64,000 nucleotides of DNA. It comes from Azospirillum brasilense (GTDB taxonomy: Bacteria > Pseudomonadota > Alphaproteobacteria > Azospirillales > Azospirillaceae). A model generated the notes under the pieces. The model did not search any database and was not told the DNA's origin. It worked only from the letters and a program-made list of their open reading frames with translations. The first letter of the stretch is position 1. Each line of letters opens with the position of its first letter. The position numbers were made by a program, and so were the translations under genes. Positions 17,631-25,594 of this stretch are shown piece by piece. The stretch covers positions 404,090 through 468,089 of the forward strand of contig NZ_VITI01000003.1 in assembly GCF_007827795.1 (NCBI RefSeq), written 5' to 3'.

Positions 17631-19772
17631 ATGTCCCAAACGCCGTACCGGATACGCCTGCGCGTGGGAATCGCGCTGGTCTTCCTGCTGACGACGGTGC
17701 CGCTGATCGCGGTGATGCTCAGCTACCTCTATCATGAAAATTCCCGCAGCGCGCTGGAGGTCGCGTCCCAGTCCATCGCGCGCACCACCCAGACGGTCAT
17801 CAACGACCTGAACGGTCTGGTCAGCCCGGTGGCCCGCGTCGCCGAGGCGATGGCCGGATTCGGGCGGATCGACCGGAACGGGCTGCGCCGCATCGAATCG
17901 CTGCGCTACTTTTCCGACGCCCTTGCCACCCTGCCGCAGCTCGCTTCGCTCTATGTCGGCTTCGCCGGCGACGGGGCCTTCTTCCAGATGGCCCGGTTGG
18001 CCCCCGACGGGGGGCGTTTCGGCCCCGCCACCCCGCCGTCGGGCAGCGCGCTCGCCCTGCGCATGCAGGATTCCAGCTCGGGCCGGTTCGCCGACTCCTA
18101 TTTCTACCTGCGCTCCTGGGGACAGGTCACCGGCGTGGAGCGGGCGGAGGCGACGGAGGACCCGCGCACCGCCCCCTGGTACGTGGCGGCGCAGAAGGTC
18201 GGGGCGGCGGTGATGTCCGACGCCTTCGTCCTGCCGGCGACCCGGCGCCCGGTGGTCACCGTCTCCTACCGGATGGCCACCGACGACGGGGTGCCCATCG
18301 GCACCATCGGGGCCGACGTCTCTCTGGACAGGCTGGCGGCCCGGCTGGACGCCCTGCGCATCGGGCCTTCCGGAGCGGTGTTCGTGATCGACGGCAACGG
18401 GCGGGTGATCTGCCACAATCGGGCCGACCTGCTGGTCGGCGGCGACGGCGCGACGGCGGCGCTCCACACCACTGCGTCCTTCCCCGACCCGGTGCTGGCC
18501 GAGGCGGTGGAGCGCCGCAGCGGCGGGGCCGGCGACCGCTTCATCGCCCCGCTGGGGCCGATGGGCCGCGACTACATCGTCGAGTTCGCGACCCTGGCCG
18601 ACGGGATCGGCAGCGGCTGGACCGTCGGCGTGGCGGTGGAGGTGGACGAGTTCGTCGGCTCCATCCGCCGCGCCACCTACCGCATCGTCGTGATCGGCAC
18701 CGGACTGCTGGCGGTGTCGGTCCTGCTGCTGCTGTGGCTGTCGCACCGGCTGACCCGCCCGATGCAGGACATCGTGTCGGAGACCAAGCGCATCCGCCAT
18801 TTCGACCTGAACGGCCGCTTCGCCGTCCGCACCCGCGTGCAGGAGGTGGCGGAGCTGGCCGGCGCCGTGGAGGCCATGAAGGGCGGGCTGCGCCGCTTCG
18901 GCGCCTATGTGCCCAAGGCGCTGGTGCGCGACATCATCGTGACCGGCGACGGTGGCGAACTGGGCGGCGAGACGCGCCCCCTCAGCATCCTGTTCAGTGA
19001 CATCGCCGGCTTCACCGCGACCAGCGAAGCCATGCCGCCGCAGCAGGTGCTGGACCGGCTGACCACCTATTTCGAGAGGATGACCGCCTGCATCCACGGC
19101 CATGGCGGCACGGTGGACAAGTTCATCGGCGACGCCATCATGGCCTTCTGGAACGCCCCGCGCCCCGACCCCGACCATGCGGAGCACGCCTGTCTCGCCG
19201 CTCTCGGCTGCCTGTCGGTCAACCGCGCCATCAACGACGCCTGCCTCGCCGCCGGCATGCCGCCGATGCCGACCCGCTTCGGCCTGCATCTGGGGGAGGT
19301 GGTGGTGGGCAACGTCGGTTCCTCCGACCGCATGCAGTACACGGCGCTCGGCTCCCACGTGAACCTCGCCTCGCGCATCGAGGGGCTGAACAAGATCTAC
19401 GGCACCACCATCCTGGTGACGGGGGCGGTGGAGCAGGCGGTGCGCGGGCGCTTCCTGTTCCGGCCCGTCGATCTCGCCGTTCCCTCGGGCCTGTCGGCGC
19501 CGATCGAGCTGTTCGAGCTTGTCGGCGCGCTCGACCCGCATTCGGCCTTCGCCCGTCCGCCGGAGACCCACGACCTGTGCCGCCAGTGGCATGTCGCCGT
19601 CTCGCTCTACCGCGGCCGGCGCTGGTCGGCCGCGCTGGACCTGCTGCGGCCGCTGGCCGACGAGCCGGAGGTGGCGGCGCTGGCCCGGCTCTACGTCGCG
19701 CGCTGCGAGCGGCTGATCGCCGATCCACCCGGCGACGGCTGGAACCCCGCCGAGCATTTCAAATCCAAGTAG
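17631..19772 (+). CDS. Membrane class III adenylate/guanylate cyclase with extracytoplasmic sensor
   Basis: 713-aa receptor-type cyclase making a cyclic nucleotide second messenger. A first transmembrane helix (about 10-32) is followed by a large periplasmic Cache-like region (about 35-340, with RTAPWYVAAQKVG and PIGTIGADVSLDRL). A second helix follows (about 350-370, IVVIGTGLLAVSVLLLLWL), then HAMP (about 372-425). The catalytic domain (about 440-630) shows FSDIAGFT with the first metal-binding Asp near residue 455 and GDAIMAFWNAP with the second. The substrate-specifying residues were not aligned, so cAMP versus cGMP is open. It lies 43 bp after the GNAT gene and 15 bp before the DctP-type binding protein. 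Confidence 0.9.
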   Translation: MSQTPYRIRLRVGIALVFLLTTVPLIAVMLSYLYHENSRSALEVASQSIARTTQTVINDLNGLVSPVARVAEAMAGFGRIDRNGLRRIESLRYFSDALATLPQLASLYVGFAGDGAFFQMARLAPDGGRFGPATPPSGSALALRMQDSSSGRFADSYFYLRSWGQVTGVERAEATEDPRTAPWYVAAQKVGAAVMSDAFVLPATRRPVVTVSYRMATDDGVPIGTIGADVSLDRLAARLDALRIGPSGAVFVIDGNGRVICHNRADLLVGGDGATAALHTTASFPDPVLAEAVERRSGGAGDRFIAPLGPMGRDYIVEFATLADGIGSGWTVGVAVEVDEFVGSIRRATYRIVVIGTGLLAVSVLLLLWLSHRLTRPMQDIVSETKRIRHFDLNGRFAVRTRVQEVAELAGAVEAMKGGLRRFGAYVPKALVRDIIVTGDGGELGGETRPLSILFSDIAGFTATSEAMPPQQVLDRLTTYFERMTACIHGHGGTVDKFIGDAIMAFWNAPRPDPDHAEHACLAALGCLSVNRAINDACLAAGMPPMPTRFGLHLGEVVVGNVGSSDRMQYTALGSHVNLASRIEGLNKIYGTTILVTGAVEQAVRGRFLFRPVDLAVPSGLSAPIELFELVGALDPHSAFARPPETHDLCRQWHVAVSLYRGRRWSAALDLLRPLADEPEVAALARLYVARCERLIADPPGDGWNPAEHFKSK

Positions 19773-19787
19773 CCGGAAGAGGACGCG

Positions 19788-20828
19788 ATGAAAAGCAGAT
19801 GGACGGCGCGGCTGTTGGCCGCCTGCACGGTACTGGCGCTGGCGCTCGCCGCCGCCGGGGTGTCCGCCGAGACAGTCATCAAGCTGGCCCACCCCAACCG
19901 CAACGACGCCTTCGACAACACCGCCGGGGCGATGGCGATCGTCTTCAAGAACCATGTCGAGGTGGCGACCGAGAGGCGCGTTCGCGTGGAGATCTTTCCC
20001 GAAGGCCAGATGGGCCGCGACGGCGACGCGGTGAAGCTGGTCCGCCAGGGGACCATCCAGTCGGCGATCTCCTCGGTCGGCGGGGTCGCGCCGCTCTACC
20101 CGATGCTGGCGGTCATCGACCTGCCCTTCGCCTATTCCTCGGTCGCCAACGCCTACGACGTCTTCGACGGCCCCTTCGGCCACCGGCTGGCCGAGGAGAT
20201 CCGGCGCAAGGTGGGGCTCGCCGTGCTGGGCTTCGGCGATCCGGGCGGGCTGTTCACCATCACCAACTCCAAGCGCCCGATCCGCCAGCCCGAGGACATG
20301 AAGGGGCTGAAGATCCGCACCATGGATCTGGAGACCCACCGCACCATGATCGGCAGCCTGGGCGGCACGCCGGTCAACGTCGCCTGGTCGGACCTTTACA
20401 ACGCGCTGGGCACCGGCGCGGTGGACGGCCAGATGAATCCGGTGCCGATCGTCCGCTTCGCCCGTTTCGACGAGGTCCAGCGCCACCTGACGCTGAGCAA
20501 CCACCTGTTCCTCCCCTATGTCTGGGTGATGAACGCCAAATTCCTGGACGACCTCGCCCCCGGCGACCGCGCGGCCGTGATGAATGGCGCCCGGCTGGGC
20601 GTTGTCGCCAGCCGCGGGCTCAGCCGCCTGATCGAATCCTCGGACCGTGGCCTGCCACCGCTGGCCCAGCGCATGGAGGTCCACACGCTGACCCCGCGCG
20701 AGGCGGAGGCGTTCCGCAAGGTCACCCAGCCCGCGGTGAGGCAGGCCATCGAGCGGCGGTTCGGTGCCGAGGGGGTGGAGATGCTGGCCGCCTTCGAGCG
20801 GGCGATCCGCGAGGAGCGGACGCCGTAA
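19788..20828 (+). CDS. TRAP-type (DctP-like) periplasmic solute-binding protein, orphan
   Basis: 346-aa exported binding protein with a Sec signal peptide (to about residue 28, VSAET). Family features include IKLAHPNRND at the start of the mature domain, VEIFPEGQMGRD, the DctP arginine region LKIRTMDLETHRTMIGSLGG (about 180-200) and GAVDGQMNPV. TRAP systems need DctQ and DctM membrane subunits; none is present in the window. It follows the receptor cyclase by 15 bp, so it may act as the cyclase's ligand carrier rather than in transport (inference). It ends 22 bp before a convergent gene. Confidence 0.88.
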   Translation: MKSRWTARLLAACTVLALALAAAGVSAETVIKLAHPNRNDAFDNTAGAMAIVFKNHVEVATERRVRVEIFPEGQMGRDGDAVKLVRQGTIQSAISSVGGVAPLYPMLAVIDLPFAYSSVANAYDVFDGPFGHRLAEEIRRKVGLAVLGFGDPGGLFTITNSKRPIRQPEDMKGLKIRTMDLETHRTMIGSLGGTPVNVAWSDLYNALGTGAVDGQMNPVPIVRFARFDEVQRHLTLSNHLFLPYVWVMNAKFLDDLAPGDRAAVMNGARLGVVASRGLSRLIESSDRGLPPLAQRMEVHTLTPREAEAFRKVTQPAVRQAIERRFGAEGVEMLAAFERAIREERTP

Positions 20829-20850
20829 GCAGCGCAGCCGGGCGGTCAGT

Positions 20851-21534
20851 TCATCCCATCCGCCGGACCGCTCCCCCGGCCAGCGCGCGCAGCCGGCCGG
20901 CGCGGCCATGGCCCGTCCCCTCGCCCACCCCGTCTCCGGACGCGCTTCCCGCCGCCGCGATGGACGACAGGCGTCGCGCCAGCGTCCATTCCGGTGCGCA
21001 GGCCTCCTCGCACAGCGCCCGCATCTCCGCGATGGACGGGCGCCATTTCTGCGTGCGGCGCCAGGTCCGCGCCGCCGCGTCAACCGCCCAGGCCGGGAAT
21101 TCCCCCAGATCCTCCGCCCAGTCGAGCGCGACCAGATGCTCCACCTCCGGCGCCGTTCCCTTGGCCGGATAATGGCTGAGCAGGGCCAGGACGCGGGCCA
21201 GCAGGTGGTCGGGCGAGGCCGGGGCCAGGATGGAACCGGTCAGCTCGTCGAGCGCGCGCCGCGCCATCTGGGCCTGCTGACTGGTCACCCCGTCGGGGGC
21301 GCTCCAGTCCTCCGTCACCCCGTCGAAACCGCGGTCGCCGAAGCGTGGTCTGCGTTCCACCTGACCAGCGGCGAGGATGTCCCTGAGCGGCACCGGCAAG
21401 GCCGAAGCCAGCGCCAAACGGCGTTCATGGGCGGGGGCGGTGGGGTCGAAGGGAAGCGGTGGACGGGACGGCAAGTGCGTCACCACCGATGGATTCGAAA
21501 CCCTGGGCGGGGCGGATCGCCGCTGTACGGTCAT
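20851..21534 (-). CDS. Hypothetical protein, replication-module associated
   Basis: 227-aa protein of no confidently recognised family. The N-terminal third is Pro/Arg-rich and probably disordered. Residues about 85-190 are helical, with conserved-looking EDLGEFPAWAVDAAARTWRR and WRPSIAEMRALCEEA, reminiscent of small helper proteins near phage or plasmid replication genes. It begins 9 bp after the stop of the helix-turn-helix gene, with GGAGGTGA as ribosome-binding site, so both are co-transcribed away from the iteron array. A role in replication control or helicase loading is plausible but unproved. Confidence 0.65.
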   Translation of the reverse strand: MTVQRRSAPPRVSNPSVVTHLPSRPPLPFDPTAPAHERRLALASALPVPLRDILAAGQVERRPRFGDRGFDGVTEDWSAPDGVTSQQAQMARRALDELTGSILAPASPDHLLARVLALLSHYPAKGTAPEVEHLVALDWAEDLGEFPAWAVDAAARTWRRTQKWRPSIAEMRALCEEACAPEWTLARRLSSIAAAGSASGDGVGEGTGHGRAGRLRALAGGAVRRMG

Positions 21535-21543
21535 GGCGTTTGT

Positions 21544-22419
21544 TCACCTCCAGGTTTGCTGGGTGGCTTGTGGGGCTGTGCCGACGCCATGGGCGGCGTT
21601 GAGCTTCGCCGCGGCGGCCATCCAGGCGCCGAGCTTCTGTTCGGGAACGGCCGTGGTGGTCGCCGGCCTTGCGCTGGCGGAGCGGCTTGGCGATCGGATC
21701 ATCGGCGCCTTGCCAGCGGCGGCGTCCTGCGCCAGCCAAGCTTTCCAGGCGGCCCCGGCATCGCGGTAGCGGTAGCCGTGGGCTTGGCAGCGCAGCCGGA
21801 AGCCTTCGGCGTGGCGGTCCAGATCGACTCCGGCGAAGCGGTGTTCGGCCCAGGCGCGGTCCTCGGCATCCGGCGTCCAACCGTCCGGCACGGCCTGCGC
21901 AAGCCCGCGCGAAGCGTGCGAGTCCGGAGTCTGTTCGGATTCCGGCTGTTTCTGTCGCACCGGCGCACAAGGGGAGTCGGTGGGAGCGACATGCTTGGCC
22001 TGTGGCTGCACAGGGGGTATTCCGGTTCGGTCGCCCGCTGCACCGGACGCCGGAATCGCTCCGTCGCCGGGGACCATCCGCAGCCGGTACAGGCAGGACA
22101 GGCGCCCGCCCGAGGCGGAGCGGCGGGACTCCATCCCGATCACTCCGGATTCGGCGAGATGACCGAGGATGCGGTTCACCGTGCTGCGGCTGCGCTTCAG
22201 CGCCGTGGCGAGAGTCGCCTGGGACGGCCAGCACTCGCCGCGGGCGTTGGCGTAGGTCGCCAGCGCCGCCAGCACGGCCAGACCGTCGGCGTCGATGGCG
22301 GGGTGGCCGAGCCACCAGGCGGGAATCCGGCCCCACCGCCCGGTGTCGGCGGGCGGGCCGGAATCTCGTGGGGCGTCATCCGGTGGGGCGTCCATGGGTG
22401 TGTCGTCGCGGGGTGTCAT
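21544..22419 (-). CDS. Helix-turn-helix protein of the replication module
   Basis: 291-aa protein starting MTPRDDTPMDAPP. I use the ATG at 22419 (GGAG 8 nt upstream) because a longer frame would translate the iteron repeats. After an acidic, Pro-rich leader, residues about 35-110 form a winged-helix domain: YANARGECWPSQATLATALK then RSRSTVNRILGHLAESGVI, a pattern of the HTH_36 class common in plasmid-encoded proteins. The C-terminal part has WTPDAEDRAWAEHRF and a W-rich segment. It is transcribed divergently from rep with the iterons between, so it may bind there or regulate rep (inference). Confidence 0.75.
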   Translation of the reverse strand: MTPRDDTPMDAPPDDAPRDSGPPADTGRWGRIPAWWLGHPAIDADGLAVLAALATYANARGECWPSQATLATALKRSRSTVNRILGHLAESGVIGMESRRSASGGRLSCLYRLRMVPGDGAIPASGAAGDRTGIPPVQPQAKHVAPTDSPCAPVRQKQPESEQTPDSHASRGLAQAVPDGWTPDAEDRAWAEHRFAGVDLDRHAEGFRLRCQAHGYRYRDAGAAWKAWLAQDAAAGKAPMIRSPSRSASARPATTTAVPEQKLGAWMAAAAKLNAAHGVGTAPQATQQTWR

Positions 22420-22516
22420 GGTGCGGTCTCCGCAAGGCTGTCGGGACCGGCTCCGCACGGAAGGCGGGCCGGTGGCTTTGCGGATCAGGATTCCCAGCGG
22501 CGCATGGTTCTTCAAA

Positions 22517-23102
22517 CCGCGGGCAATCACTCCATAGCCGGGCATGGAGCGGTAACCCGCACCGTTGAAGCCCTGGCCCGCGCTCCTGGAGCCATTGCCC
22601 GCCGTCATGGAGCGATAGCCCGCGCTTCATCGCCGAATCGGAATCCTGGAGTGGACACCCGCGCCCTTGGAGCGATAGCCCGCGCTTCTGGAATCCCGGC
22701 CGTTGGAGCCATAGGCCGCGGCTGGCGCGCGGGAGTATGGAGCAACAGCCCGCGCTTTGGAGCAGGTCCACCCGCCCACCTTGGAGCGATAGCCCGCGGT
22801 TATGGAGCGATAGCCCGCGCTTGGCCGTGTTCACCCGCCCAAGGGTGGTCATCCGGCAGCGAGCACAGGATGGAGCTTTTGCTCGCGCTTCACCGATCCG
22901 ACCCATGGAGTTCCGACTCGCGGGGGGACTCGCGGTCATGGAGTGATAGCCCGCACCCTGGTTCCCGTCGGTGCGGAGCGATTCGCATCGGGTGGCGGAG
23001 TCGCCCGCAGAGTCGAAGGATCTCAACGCCGTGCCGGAAAAGCGCGGGCTGTTGCTCCATAACCGCGGGCTATCGCTCCATGGGCGCGGGCAAAGGCTCC
23101 AT
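22517..23102. repeat. Iteron array, candidate replication origin (oriV)
   Basis: At least a dozen copies of a roughly 20-bp unit with consensus TGGAGCGATAGCCCGCGCTT occur between the helix-turn-helix gene and rep. Near-exact direct copies begin at about 22607, 22668, 22738, 22781 and 22802. More diverged direct copies begin at about 22545, 22588, 22647, 22704, 22758 and 22939. Inverted copies lie at 22517-22535, 23042-23060, 23062-23080 and 23082-23102. Spacing is irregular (about 20-140 bp). Clustered direct iterons immediately upstream of an initiator gene are the classic binding array for a Rep protein. The inverted copies closest to rep could serve autorepression or handcuffing (inference). 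Confidence 0.85.
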
Positions 23103-23184
23103 ACCGAAGGAGGTCGCCCGTCACGAAGCGGTTGTCAGCGCGCGCCTCCCGCCGCATGGTCATTGCCGGGCAAGGAGGGATTGG

Positions 23185-24402
23185 ATGAGCAAGATCGCGA
23201 CACCCGGCGCGCTGCAACTGGTGCTGTTCGAACTGGAGGACCGCTCCCAGTCGCACCTGATCGCGCTGTACGATCTGGCGCCGCGCTACGTCTTCGCCTC
23301 ACGCGACGGCGGGCGGTCCGCGGAGACCGCGCCCGCGAAGGGCAATTTCGTCGCGTCGATCAAGCGCGAGTTCACCTATCACGGCAGCACCTTCCACCTG
23401 ACCATCCAGCCCGCCCGTCTGACCAGGATGGTCAACCGCGACGACGCGGCCGCCCAGGCCGACGGCCAGACCGAGATCGAATACGAGGTCTTCCCCGCCG
23501 AGCGCGAGCAGGTGGTGGAGCATGTGGTGCGCCGCCTCGCCATGGACCGCTCGCGCCTGTCGCTGGGCGGCGAGAACCGCGACAAGGTCCAGATGCGCTT
23601 CACCCTCTACGAGATCCAACGCGAACTGAAGGCGGTCGGCCACACGCTGTCGATCCGCGACATTCGCGAAGCGCTGACCATCCTGGCGCGCTCGCGCATC
23701 ATCATCGGCAAGCCGGCGGAGGGGGTGAAGAAGGGCCGCGGGGCCAACCTGCTGGAATCCACGGCCTTCCCGGTGCTGGCCATCCGCTCCCGTCCCGACC
23801 TGATCGGCGACGAGGGGGGCGACGAGGAAACCCACCTGCAGTTCAACCCGCTGGTTTCCTCGGCCATCCGGAATCTGGAGTTCAAACCGGTCAGCTATCA
23901 ATGGCTGATGCGGCTGAAGAGCCCGGTGTCGCGCTGGCTCTACAACCGTCTCAGCGCCGAGTATGATTATTCGGGGGCCGAGGCGCCGGGGGACCTGGGC
24001 GCCAGGGCGATGACCCTGTCGGCGGACGAAATCATCAAGAACAGCGGCATGAATGTGTGGAGCCGCCGCCGCGACACGCTGCGCGCGGTGACCTCCGCGG
24101 TGGACGCCCTGGTCGAGGAAGGCATTCTGACCAGCGCGGAGAAGCTCTACGACAAGGTGGGCGCCCGCATCGAGGGGATCACCTACGTGATGCTGCCCAG
24201 CGCCAAGTTCCTCGCCCAGGTGCGCAAGGCGCAGGCGGTGGAGAGCGCCAACGTGGCGGCCATGCGGGCGATCACCGGCGACGACCGCCGGCCCACCGAC
24301 TTCGTGCCGGTTACCCCCGCCGCGACCGTGGAGACCCGCGCCCGCCGCGCCAAGCGGTTGACCGAGGAGTCGCCGCGTCTGCCGATGGCGAAGGCCGGCT
24401 GA
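23185..24402 (+). CDS. Plasmid/chromid replication initiator protein
   Basis: 405-aa initiator. The start at 23185 follows an ideal AGGAGG (23173-23178). It has an N-terminal alpha/beta region (LVLFELEDRSQSHLIALYDL) and a first winged helix (about 105-190: MRFTLYEIQRELKAVGHTLS then IRDIREALTILARSRIIIG). A second helical/winged part follows (about 225-345: FKPVSYQWLMRLKSPVSRWL, LSADEIIKNSGMNVWSRRRD), then a basic tail. The overall plan matches iteron-binding Rep proteins with tandem winged helices; it is not RepC of the repABC type, and no parA/parB lies beside it. It is expected to bind the array just upstream and recruit the replisome. The next gene (ohrR) is convergent, 20 bp away. Confidence 0.85.
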   Translation: MSKIATPGALQLVLFELEDRSQSHLIALYDLAPRYVFASRDGGRSAETAPAKGNFVASIKREFTYHGSTFHLTIQPARLTRMVNRDDAAAQADGQTEIEYEVFPAEREQVVEHVVRRLAMDRSRLSLGGENRDKVQMRFTLYEIQRELKAVGHTLSIRDIREALTILARSRIIIGKPAEGVKKGRGANLLESTAFPVLAIRSRPDLIGDEGGDEETHLQFNPLVSSAIRNLEFKPVSYQWLMRLKSPVSRWLYNRLSAEYDYSGAEAPGDLGARAMTLSADEIIKNSGMNVWSRRRDTLRAVTSAVDALVEEGILTSAEKLYDKVGARIEGITYVMLPSAKFLAQVRKAQAVESANVAAMRAITGDDRRPTDFVPVTPAATVETRARRAKRLTEESPRLPMAKAG

Positions 24403-24422
24403 CCAATCACCCGCGGCCGGCC

Positions 24423-24878
24423 TCAGTCCCGGTCGGCCGTGGCGTTCAGCGAGTCGCGCAAACGCAGGAGGGCGTCGCGGAGGCCGGCGAGATCTGGGAG
24501 CGGGCAGTTGGCCGCGGCGGCGATGCGTTCCGGCAGCGCCGTCGCCCGCTCCCGCAGCGCGGTGCCCTGCGGCGTCAGGTGGATGCGCACCAGCCGCTCG
24601 TCCGCCGGGTCGCGGCCGCGGGTGACCAGCCCCTGCCCTTCCAGCCGCTTCAGCAGCGGGGTCAGCGTGCCGCTGTCGAGCAGCAGCCGCTCCCCCAGCG
24701 TCTTCATGGTCTGGCCGTCCTGTTCCCAGAGGAGCAGCATGACCAGATACTGCGGGTAGGTCAGCTCCAGCGCCTCCAGCAGCGGGCGGTACACCCGCGT
24801 CATCGCCAGATTCGCCGAATACAGGGCGAAGCAGGCCTGGTTGGCCAGAAGGAGCGGGTTGTCGTTCTCGGTGCTCAT
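24423..24878 (-). CDS. ohrR: OhrR, MarR-family organic hydroperoxide sensor-repressor
   Basis: 151-aa winged-helix repressor. The reactive N-terminal cysteine lies in NQACFALYSANLAMTRVYRP (Cys about 15), with the usual downstream tyrosines (YRPLL, LTYPQYLVMLLLWE). The DNA-binding segment is TLGERLLLDSGTLTPLLKRL and the wing is VTRGRDPADERLVRIHLT. In this family the cysteine is oxidised by organic peroxides, releasing the ohr promoter. It lies downstream of ohr on the same strand with a 114-bp gap. I chose the start at 24878 because residues upstream of MSTENDN lack family similarity. Confidence 0.93.
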   Translation of the reverse strand: MSTENDNPLLLANQACFALYSANLAMTRVYRPLLEALELTYPQYLVMLLLWEQDGQTMKTLGERLLLDSGTLTPLLKRLEGQGLVTRGRDPADERLVRIHLTPQGTALRERATALPERIAAAANCPLPDLAGLRDALLRLRDSLNATADRD

Positions 24879-24992
24879 CGTTCGGGGGTTCCCAGCCAGG
24901 GACGCGTCGCGGGCCTGTTGCGCGCGACCCCATAGCCCATGAGGATATGACACGCAACACGCCCGCAAGCATGAAACCCTGTTATGCGCCCT

Positions 24993-25412
24993 TTACGCGA
25001 TGGCGGTCTTCACCGTGATGTTGCCCTTGGTCGCGTGGCTGTAGGGGCAGACCTTGTGCGCGCGGGCCACCAGATCTTCGGCCGCCGCCTTGTCCAGGCC
25101 GGGCAGCGACACGGTGAGGTCCACCGCGATGCCGAAGCCTTCGCCGTCGTCGCGCGGGCCGATACCGACCTGGGCGGTCACCGTCACGTCCGCCGGGACG
25201 GCGATCTTGTCGCGGTTGCCCACGAACTTCATGGCGCCGAGGAAGCAGGCCGAATAGCCGGCGGCGAACAGCTGTTCGGGGTTGGTGGCGCCGCCCTTGC
25301 CGCCCAGCTCCTTCGGGGCGGCCAGCGCCACCGACAGCAGGCCGTCGTCGGTTTCCGCCTTGCCGTCACGCCCGCCGGTGGCCGTCGCCTTGGTCGTGTA
25401 GAGGATCTTCAT
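24993..25412 (-). CDS. ohr: Organic hydroperoxide resistance protein Ohr
   Basis: 139-aa thiol peroxidase that reduces organic hydroperoxides in the cytoplasm. Both catalytic cysteines are visible: one in GYSACFLGAMKFV (about 60) and one in HKVCPYSHATKGN (about 124), the OsmC/Ohr signature. The start MKILYTTKATATGGRDG is standard and is preceded by AAGGAG 8 nt upstream. It is the first gene of ohr-ohrR. Two operator-like palindromes lie 90-140 bp upstream. Confidence 0.96.
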   Translation of the reverse strand: MKILYTTKATATGGRDGKAETDDGLLSVALAAPKELGGKGGATNPEQLFAAGYSACFLGAMKFVGNRDKIAVPADVTVTAQVGIGPRDDGEGFGIAVDLTVSLPGLDKAAAEDLVARAHKVCPYSHATKGNITVKTAIA

Positions 25413-25499
25413 TGCGTGTGCTCCTTTGAACAGATGGATCGTTTCGATCGGGGAAGCGGGTTGCCGCTTGTTGTCGAGAAGGACCATCGCGCAAAATCG

Positions 25500-25553
25500 A
25501 ATTGCGCGCAATGCATTTGATTATGCGTTATTGAATTGTGCGCAATGCATTGA
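25500..25553. promoter_or_regulatory. Two OhrR-operator-like palindromic repeats upstream of ohr
   Basis: ATTGCGCGCAAT (25501-25512, perfect palindrome) and ATTGTGCGCAAT (25535-25546, near-perfect) are both followed by GCATT, giving a direct repeat at 34-bp spacing. The interval is AT-rich and promoter-like. Position and symmetry fit operators for the adjacent OhrR; the assignment is inferred. Confidence 0.65.
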
Positions 25554-25594
25554 TGGCATGGCGCAGAGGCACGCGCTTCGCAGGGCGGATCGGG

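Noticed and set aside
22517..23102. CRISPR array
   Set aside because: Repeats are about 20 bp, degenerate, irregularly spaced and in both orientations, and no cas genes are present; iterons next to rep explain them better.
23185..24402. RepC of a repABC replicon
   Set aside because: No repA/repB upstream in the same operon, and the iteron array plus tandem winged-helix layout fit another Rep class.
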